DNA of 19,513 bases, taken from NCBI GenBank assembly GCA_030147325.1, contig JASLAA010000022.1, positions 1 to 19,513 of the forward strand. The letters are read 5' to 3'. Both the position numbers and the translations under genes were made by a program. A model generated the notes under the pieces. It was not told where the DNA came from. It worked only from the letters and a program-made list of their open reading frames with translations, and made no database searches. This document shows positions 14,615-19,513 of this stretch, piece after piece (position 1 is the stretch's first letter; every line of letters begins with the position of its first letter). This DNA comes from Arthrobacter sp. Lineage in GTDB: Bacteria > Actinomycetota > Actinomycetes > Actinomycetales > Micrococcaceae.

Positions 14615-15612
14615 GGATCCTGTTATGGCACGTCCACGGAGGGTGGACCGACGCGTTCGTCCGGGGCGGGCACACGTACGTACTCCCGACGACGCCCGAC
14701 GGCGGCGCCTGGGGACTCGGCCGTGCCGGACGGAACTGGCCGGAATCGGTCGTCGAGGTGGCCCCCCACGACCTCGCGGACGCCGACATCGACGTCGTCG
14801 TCCTGCAGCGGGTCGAGGAGATCGCGGAGTGCGAGCGGCTCCTCGGGCGCACACCCGGCCGGGACCTGCCCGCCGTCTTCCTGGAGCACAACACGCCGCG
14901 CCGGGACATCGTCGGTACCGTCCACCCGCTGGCGGACCAGACGGACATCCCCGTCATCCATGTCACCCATTTCAACGAGCTCTTCTGGGACACCAGCGGG
15001 GCACGGACGCGCGTGATCGAGCACGGGATCGTCGACCCGGGATACCTCTACACGGGTGAACTCGAGCAGCTCGCCGCGGTCATCAACGAACCGGTCCGAC
15101 GCGGGCGCATCACCGGGACGGACCTGCTGGCGCGGTTCGCCGGCGTCGCCCCGCTCGAGGTCTTCGGGATGGGGACCGGGCAGCTCGCCGACGCGCTGGA
15201 CCTGGGGCCGGGGGAGCTGGTCGTCGGCGGTGATCTTCCCACGTCGCAACTGCACGCGCGGCTCGGTCTCTCCCGTGCCTACGTCCACCCGCTGCGCTGG
15301 ACCTCGCTCGGGCTCTCCCTCCTGGAGGCGATGCACGTGGGGCTGCCCGTCCTCGCCCTGGCGACCACGGAGGCCGCGCGGGCGGTGCCGCCGGAAGCAG
15401 GAGCCATCTCGACGAGCATCGACGACCTCGTCCGGACGGCGGCGCGCCTGATCGCCGACCCCGATGAAGCCAGGAGACGAGGACTGGTTGCACGGGAGGC
15501 TGCACTCGCACGGTACGGGCTCGCCCGGTTCCTCTCCGACTGGGACGACGTCCTGGAGCAGGAACCGACGCGGAACCGCGTCCTGGCAGCAACAGAAAGG
15601 AGAGCCCAGTGA
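14611..15612 (+). CDS. GT4-like glycosyltransferase
   Basis: 333 residues. The N-terminus MRILLWHVHGGWTDAFVRGG is typical of an actinobacterial glycosyltransferase group, and the C-terminal half has a GT-B donor site: YVHPLRWTSLGLSLLEAMHVGLPVLAL (225-251) with Glu239 in the position of the second Glu of the GT4 EX7E motif. The first Glu position reads Trp/Thr-Ser (RWTSLG), so the motif is incomplete, as in several diverged GT4 enzymes. HNTPRRD (93-99) and HVTHFNELFW (117-126) look like an acceptor or interdomain region. Start by ATGA overlap with the upstream gene; the ribosome binding site is GAGGGGAAA. Substrates unknown; context suggests assembly of the heptose-containing glycan. Confidence 0.82.
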   Translation: MRILLWHVHGGWTDAFVRGGHTYVLPTTPDGGAWGLGRAGRNWPESVVEVAPHDLADADIDVVVLQRVEEIAECERLLGRTPGRDLPAVFLEHNTPRRDIVGTVHPLADQTDIPVIHVTHFNELFWDTSGARTRVIEHGIVDPGYLYTGELEQLAAVINEPVRRGRITGTDLLARFAGVAPLEVFGMGTGQLADALDLGPGELVVGGDLPTSQLHARLGLSRAYVHPLRWTSLGLSLLEAMHVGLPVLALATTEAARAVPPEAGAISTSIDDLVRTAARLIADPDEARRRGLVAREAALARYGLARFLSDWDDVLEQEPTRNRVLAATERRAQ

Positions 15613-16898
15613 GGATATCCATGGTGTCCGAGCACGCCAGCCCGCTCGCCGCTTTGGGGGGCGTCGACGCCGGTGGACAGAACGTCCACGTGGCGGAGCT
15701 GTCGCTCGCGCTGGCACGCCGGGGCCACGAGGTCACGGTCTACACGCGGCGCGACGATCCCGGCCTTCCGGACCGCGTGCGTACCGACCCCCGGCTCGAG
15801 GTCGTCCACATCACCGCCGGGCCGGTCCGCAGCGTCCCGAAGGACATGCTGCTGCCCTACATGGGGGAACTCGCGGACGGCATCGTCGAGGACTGGGGGA
15901 TGGAACCACCGGACATCGTGCACGGGCATTTCTGGATGTCGGGGCTCGCGGCTCTCGACGCCGCGGGCCAGTCACGGGCCGCGGGCCGACCGGTCCAGGT
16001 CGTCCAGACCTTCCATGCCCTCGGCACGGTGAAGCGCCGTCATCAGGGGGTCGAGGACACCAGTCCCAGCGAGCGCCTCATGCTGGAGGCGATGGTGGGC
16101 CGGAGTGCGGACCGCATCGTCGCGACCTGCTCGGACGAAGTCTTCGAGCTCAAGGCGATGGGGGTCCCGGGCAGCCGGGTGTCCATCGCACCCTGCGGCG
16201 TGGACCTCGAGCTGTTCTCACCGCATGGTCCCGTCGAGGAGCGCGGACGGGCGCACCGCATCGTCAGCGTCGGTCGCCTGGTGCCCCGCAAGGGCATGGA
16301 CCTCGTCATCCGCTCGCTCCGCGAACTCGCGGAGCTGGGGCGCGACGACGTCGAACTCGTGATCGTGGGCGGGGCGGGCAACTCGTCCGGGCTGGAGCAC
16401 GACCCCGAGGCCCAGCGACTGATGGCGCTGGCCCATGAGCTGGGTGTCGCGGACCGGGTGGTACTGCGGGGTCAGGTGTCCCGGGCGGAGATGCCGGCCG
16501 TGCTGCGCAGTGCGGACGCCGTGGTGTGTGCGCCCTGGTACGAGCCGTTCGGGATAGTACCGCTGGAGGCGATGGCGTGTGGGGTGGCGGTCGTCGCCGC
16601 AGCGGTGGGCGGACTCGTCGACACCGTCGTGGACGGCAAGACCGGGCTGCACGTCCCCCCGCAGGATCCGGCCGCCATCGCCGCCGCGGTCGCGGAGATG
16701 GTCGGGGATCCGGAGTGGGCCCGTGAGCTCGGCGACAACGGCTACCGCCGCGTGAAGGCGCGCTATTCGTGGAGCCGGATCGCCGCGGACACGGAGAAGG
16801 CCTATCAGACGGCCCTGGGCGCGGCAGCACCCCGGCCGGCCACCGCGCGGCGGAGTGCCGCGCGTCGACTCGAAAGCACGGGAGGCAGGGCGCTGTGA
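15609..16898 (+). CDS. Glycosyltransferase family 4 (sucrose-phosphate-synthase/MshA-like)
   Basis: 429 residues starting at a GTG that overlaps the previous stop (GTGA), with AAAGGAGAG about 6 nt upstream. The N-domain has GGVDAGGQNVHVAEL (17-31), the glycine-rich acceptor loop of SPS/MshA-type GT4 enzymes, and DIVHGHFWMSG (102-112). The C-domain has GRLVPRKGMD (222-231) for nucleotide-sugar phosphate binding and the full EX7E motif YEPFGIVPLEAMACG (Glu312, Glu320). Residues 405-429 form a basic Ala/Arg-rich tail. A retaining transferase in the cytoplasm or on the inner membrane face is expected. It resembles MshA of mycothiol synthesis but lies between heptose genes, so a role in glycan assembly is preferred. 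Donor unknown. Confidence 0.9.
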   Translation: MRISMVSEHASPLAALGGVDAGGQNVHVAELSLALARRGHEVTVYTRRDDPGLPDRVRTDPRLEVVHITAGPVRSVPKDMLLPYMGELADGIVEDWGMEPPDIVHGHFWMSGLAALDAAGQSRAAGRPVQVVQTFHALGTVKRRHQGVEDTSPSERLMLEAMVGRSADRIVATCSDEVFELKAMGVPGSRVSIAPCGVDLELFSPHGPVEERGRAHRIVSVGRLVPRKGMDLVIRSLRELAELGRDDVELVIVGGAGNSSGLEHDPEAQRLMALAHELGVADRVVLRGQVSRAEMPAVLRSADAVVCAPWYEPFGIVPLEAMACGVAVVAAAVGGLVDTVVDGKTGLHVPPQDPAAIAAAVAEMVGDPEWARELGDNGYRRVKARYSWSRIAADTEKAYQTALGAAAPRPATARRSAARRLESTGGRAL

Positions 16899-17593
16899 GC
16901 ACGAACCTTTCGGACGTCTACACCAGGACGCACACGGACCCCGGGGCACCATCGCTTCCGTCCGGCCAGCCGGGTCAGCCCGGACGCACGCAGGACACCG
17001 TGCAGGAGGACTCGCGACGACTCGTCATGGATCACCTCCGCGCGGTCACGCCGGCCATCGAGTCCCTGGCGCGGAACGCCGGCACCCTCGCCGGCTGGGG
17101 GGTCGAGATGGCGGAACGGCTGATGGCGGGGCAGCGCCTGCTCGCGGCCGGCAACGGTGGTTCCGCGGCCGAGGCGCAGCACCTCACGGCCGAGCTCGTG
17201 GGCCGTTTCGACGGCGAGCGCGAGCCCTTCTCGGCGATCTCGCTCCATGCAGAGAGCTCCGCCGTCACCGCGATCGCCAACGACTACGGCTTCGACCACA
17301 TGTTCGCCCGCCAGGTGAGTGCGCACGGCCGTCGGGGGGACATCCTGATGCTGCTGAGCACCAGCGGCAGGAGCCCCAACCTCCTCCTGGCGGTCGAGGC
17401 CGCCCGGGCTGCAGGGGTCACGACGTGGGCACTGACGGGAGCAGGCCCCAACCCGCTGACCGAATGCGTGGACGACTACGTCGCGATCGACGCTACCTCC
17501 GCCAACGCTCAGGAGGGCCACCTGATCGCCCTGCACGCCATCTGCCGCGCCTTCGACGCCGAGGTGCGCCGCCGGCGGGAGGCCCAGCGATGA
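16895..17593 (+). CDS. gmhA: D-sedoheptulose-7-phosphate isomerase
   Basis: 232 residues from a GTG in a GTGA overlap with the preceding stop; GGAGG lies 9 nt upstream. It converts sedoheptulose 7-phosphate to D-glycero-D-manno-heptose 7-phosphate, the first committed step. The SIS domain has GNGGSAAEAQHLTAE (87-101), IANDYGFDHMFARQV (127-141) and STSGRSPN (155-162). His96 and Glu100 align with E. coli His61 and Glu65; Gln206 and His214 in AQEGHLIALH align with Gln172 and His180. The position of E. coli Asp169 is Ala203 by this alignment. A Pro/Gly/Thr-rich extension of about 35 residues precedes the domain (E. coli GmhA has 192 residues). DiaA-like SIS proteins are the alternative, but the operon makes GmhA much more likely. 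Confidence 0.92.
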   Translation: MSTNLSDVYTRTHTDPGAPSLPSGQPGQPGRTQDTVQEDSRRLVMDHLRAVTPAIESLARNAGTLAGWGVEMAERLMAGQRLLAAGNGGSAAEAQHLTAELVGRFDGEREPFSAISLHAESSAVTAIANDYGFDHMFARQVSAHGRRGDILMLLSTSGRSPNLLLAVEAARAAGVTTWALTGAGPNPLTECVDDYVAIDATSANAQEGHLIALHAICRAFDAEVRRRREAQR

Positions 17594-18957
17594 GGATCGT
17601 GGTGATCGGGGACGTCCTGCTGGACACCGACCTGTCGGGTGGTGCGGGGCGGCTCTCGCCGGACGCGCCCGTGCCCGTCGTGGATGTCGACGCCGTCCAG
17701 CGGCGGGCCGGAGGCGCCGGACTCGTTGCCCGCATGCTGCACTCCGACGGTCACGACGCCGTCCTGGTCACCGTCCTCGGGGACGACCAGGCCGCGACGC
17801 TGCTGCGCGCCGAACTGGAGGGCGTCACCCTCGTCGCGGGCCCTTCCGGGGCGCCGACCCCGGTCAAGACCCGCGTCCGGGCATCGGGCCAGCCCGTCGT
17901 CCGGTTCGACGAGGGCTGCGCCACGCCGCCCGTCCCGGGCTGCTCGGAGGAGATGCTCGCAGCACTCGAGGGAGCCGATGCGATCATCGCAGCGGACTAC
18001 GGGCGAGGCCTGCTCGCGAACGACGAGGTGCGAACCCGCCTCGCAGCACTGGCCGGTTCGGTTCCGGTGGTCTGGGACCCTCATCCCTCGGGCTCCCGAC
18101 CTGTCGCGGGGGTGGCCGCCGTGACGCCGAACCTCGGCGAGGCCCTGCGCTTCGCCGACGTCCGCGGCTCGGGAACGCAGGGTGCTGTGGCTGCGGCCGA
18201 GGTGCTGATCCGGCTGTGGGGCAGCCGTGCGGTCCTTGTGACGATGGGCGAACACGGTGCGCTGGTCGCCGCGGCCGGGCTCCTGCCCCAGGTGGTACCC
18301 GCTCCGCGCGTCACCGCCTCCGATCCCTGCGGAGCGGGAGACCGGTTCGCCTCCGCGCTCGCCGTCGCCCTCGCCGAAGGCGCTCCGATCGACGCCGCGG
18401 CGCAGCAGGCCACGGAGGCGGCGGCCCACTTCCTCGGGTCCGGTGGCGTCGGTTCCATGGGACGCGACCGCGCGCCCGTACCGGAGCAACTGCCCGTCGA
18501 CGGACTCGACGCGCTCGCCGTGGCCCGCAGGACCCGTGAGTCGGGCGGCACAGTGGTGGCCACCGGCGGGTGCTTCGACCTCCTGCATGCAGGGCACGCG
18601 CGGACGCTCGCCGCGGCCCGGCGGCTGGGTGACTGCCTGATCGTGTGCCTGAACTCCGACGAATCGGTGCGCGGGCTCAAGGGGGAGAGCAGGCCCATCA
18701 TCAAGCAGGAGGACCGCGCCGAACTGCTCGCGGCGCTCGAATGCGTCGACGCCGTCCTGGTCTTCGGGGAGTCGACGCCGGAGAACGCCATCTCGCGCCT
18801 GCAGCCCGACATCTGGGTCAAGGGCGGCGACTACGCCGCGGAGGACCTCCCCGAAGCGGCTCTCGTGAGCAGCTGGGGCGGCAGGACGGTCACCGTCCCC
18901 TATATCCCCGCCCGCTCCACCACGAAACTTGCAGCTGCGCTGGCCCGTGTGGGCTGA
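17590..18957 (+). CDS. hldE: Bifunctional heptose-7-phosphate kinase / heptose-1-phosphate adenylyltransferase
   Basis: 455 residues (E. coli HldE has 477), starting at an ATG that overlaps the gmhA stop. The N-terminal ribokinase-like domain (1-300) phosphorylates heptose 7-phosphate at C1: IGDVLLDTD (6-14), LSPDAPVPVV (22-31), GGAG (41-44), AADYGRGLL (134-142) and the catalytic DPCGAGDRF (245-253, Asp251). The C-terminal nucleotidyltransferase domain (about 318-455) makes ADP-heptose: GGCFDLLHAGH (326-336, HxGH), NSDESVRGLKG (355-365), RPIIKQEDR and VKGGDY (410-415). Both active sites look intact. In the kinase domain the usual GGAANVA reads GGAGLVA. With GmhA and GmhB this completes ADP-D-glycero-beta-D-manno-heptose synthesis. 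Confidence 0.95.
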   Translation: MRIVVIGDVLLDTDLSGGAGRLSPDAPVPVVDVDAVQRRAGGAGLVARMLHSDGHDAVLVTVLGDDQAATLLRAELEGVTLVAGPSGAPTPVKTRVRASGQPVVRFDEGCATPPVPGCSEEMLAALEGADAIIAADYGRGLLANDEVRTRLAALAGSVPVVWDPHPSGSRPVAGVAAVTPNLGEALRFADVRGSGTQGAVAAAEVLIRLWGSRAVLVTMGEHGALVAAAGLLPQVVPAPRVTASDPCGAGDRFASALAVALAEGAPIDAAAQQATEAAAHFLGSGGVGSMGRDRAPVPEQLPVDGLDALAVARRTRESGGTVVATGGCFDLLHAGHARTLAAARRLGDCLIVCLNSDESVRGLKGESRPIIKQEDRAELLAALECVDAVLVFGESTPENAISRLQPDIWVKGGDYAAEDLPEAALVSSWGGRTVTVPYIPARSTTKLAAALARVG

Positions 18958-18963
18958 CGCACT

Positions 18964-19005
18964 GCGGACCTGCGCCCTGCCGATGAGGTCGGCGGGGCGT
19001 TCCGC
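18964..19005 (+). promoter_or_regulatory. Intercistronic hairpin between hldE and SDR
   Basis: CGCCCTGCCGA (18973-18983) pairs with TCGGCGGGGCG (18989-18999), 11 bp with one G-U and a TGAGG loop. An outer 5-bp stem GCGGA/TCCGC (18964-18968, 19001-19005) extends it. It fills the 63-nt gap and ends 15 nt before the SDR start. It has no U-tract and could attenuate transcription or protect the upstream mRNA. Confidence 0.5.
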
Positions 19006-19020
19006 AACGAAAGGAACAGC

Positions 19021-19513
19021 ATGACCGAGAACACAGCAAGCTCCGCATCCGTCAACGGCTTCAATCCCGGACGTGTACTGGTGACCGGCGGAGGCTCGGG
19101 CCTCGGCGCGGCCATCGTGCAGCGCGTCCTCGCCGCCGGAGGGACACCGGTGGTGCTGGACCGCGACATCAGCCGCGTGACCGGCGTCAAGGCCTACGAG
19201 GTCGACGTCGCAGATCGCGAGGCCGTGGAGCGGGCGGTGCGCGAGGCCGCGGAGACGATGGACGGGCTCGATGCGGTCGTCACCGCAGCGGGCATCGACC
19301 GGTGCGGAGCCCTCGACACGGTGCCCGCCGACCAGTGGGAGAAGGTCATCGGAGTGAACCTCATGGGCACGGCGTCCACGGCGCGGGCGGCCCTGCCGTA
19401 CCTCAAGGAGAGCCACGGCCGGGTGATCACCATCGCCTCGACCCTCGGCATCAAGGCCGTCGGGGACGCGACGGCCTACTGCGCCTCGAAGTTCGGGGTC
19501 ATGGGTTTCTCGC
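19021..19513 (+). CDS. Classical short-chain dehydrogenase/reductase, cut by window end
   Basis: 164 residues are visible; the gene runs past the window. The ATG at 19021 has AAAGGA 6 nt upstream. NAD(P)-binding TGGGSGLG lies at 22-29, an acidic VDVAD at 61-65, AAG at 89-91 in place of NNAG, Asn113 in GVNLMG, Ser140 in ITIASTLG and the catalytic YCASK (Tyr153, Lys157). This is a classical 250-residue type SDR, not the extended HldD/RmlD/GalE type, so it is unlikely to be the ADP-heptose 6-epimerase. It follows hldE by 63 nt on the same strand, separated by a hairpin. It may oxidise or reduce a sugar or polyol in the same pathway, but the substrate is not predictable. Confidence 0.9.
   Translation, partial: MTENTASSASVNGFNPGRVLVTGGGSGLGAAIVQRVLAAGGTPVVLDRDISRVTGVKAYEVDVADREAVERAVREAAETMDGLDAVVTAAGIDRCGALDTVPADQWEKVIGVNLMGTASTARAALPYLKESHGRVITIASTLGIKAVGDATAYCASKFGVMGFS

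Noticed and set aside
15609..16898. MshA (mycothiol glycosyltransferase) identity for the second GT4 protein
   Set aside because: The fold family is the same, but the position inside the heptose operon with coupled translation favours glycan assembly; sequence alone cannot exclude it.
17509..19416. Minus-strand open frame of 635 codons
   Set aside because: Antisense to hldE and the SDR, both with intact catalytic motifs; His/Arg/Gly-rich shadow.
19021..19513. HldD (ADP-heptose 6-epimerase) identity for the last gene
   Set aside because: The protein has the classical SDR layout (TGGGSGLG, AAG, YCASK at residue 153) and not the extended epimerase pattern.
1..19513. CRISPR arrays, insertion sequences, prophage or integrase genes
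   Set aside because: No regularly spaced repeats, transposase motifs or attachment-like duplications were seen on either strand.

Overview
The window is GC-rich, densely coded DNA that looks like the chromosome of a high-GC Gram-positive actinobacterium, most likely a member of the Micrococcaceae such as Arthrobacter. This rests on codon bias, GTG and TTG starts with purine-rich ribosome binding sites, lipoprotein signals, a SigB/SigF-type sigma factor and the family mix. The genus is an inference from protein character, not from a search. No insertion sequence, phage gene, CRISPR array or rRNA was seen.

Left part (1-8300, all genes on the minus strand). Reading in the direction of transcription there is an oligopeptide-type solute-binding lipoprotein (6422-8143), malate:quinone oxidoreductase mqo (4821-6314), an RND-family efflux permease (1544-4768), a MarR-type repressor (945-1451) and a short-chain dehydrogenase cut by the window edge (1-827). 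An 8-4-8 inverted repeat just upstream of the marR gene is a good operator candidate, so pump, regulator and dehydrogenase may be one stress-responsive unit.

Middle part (8260-11810). A fasciclin-domain lipoprotein resembling mycobacterial MPB70/MPT83 is followed by a strong terminator hairpin. A tRNA-Leu(UAG) and a bacterioferritin-comigratory-protein type peroxiredoxin (bcp) lie upstream of it on the same strand. Divergent from bcp is a second MarR-like regulator, followed on the plus strand by a SigB/SigF-family sigma factor.

Right part (11809-19513). This is a nucleotide-activated heptose and glycosylation locus. One GT9 glycosyltransferase is transcribed leftwards. Divergent from it runs a tightly coupled operon: gmhB (heptose bisphosphate phosphatase), a second GT9 transferase, two GT4-type transferases, gmhA (sedoheptulose-7-phosphate isomerase) and hldE (fused heptose kinase/adenylyltransferase). 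After a hairpin comes a classical SDR cut by the window end. GmhA, HldE kinase, GmhB and HldE adenylyltransferase together are the full four-step route from sedoheptulose 7-phosphate to ADP-D-glycero-beta-D-manno-heptose, best known from Gram-negative LPS core synthesis. Here it sits in a presumed Gram-positive with four candidate transferases and no recognisable HldD epimerase, which suggests a D,D-heptose-containing surface glycan or other glycoconjugate. The gmhB promoter region carries a GTTTAG-N14-GGGAAC sequence resembling a SigB/SigF promoter, placed so that the transcript would begin at or next to the ATG. This raises the possibility that the sigma factor encoded 1.2 kb upstream controls the operon.
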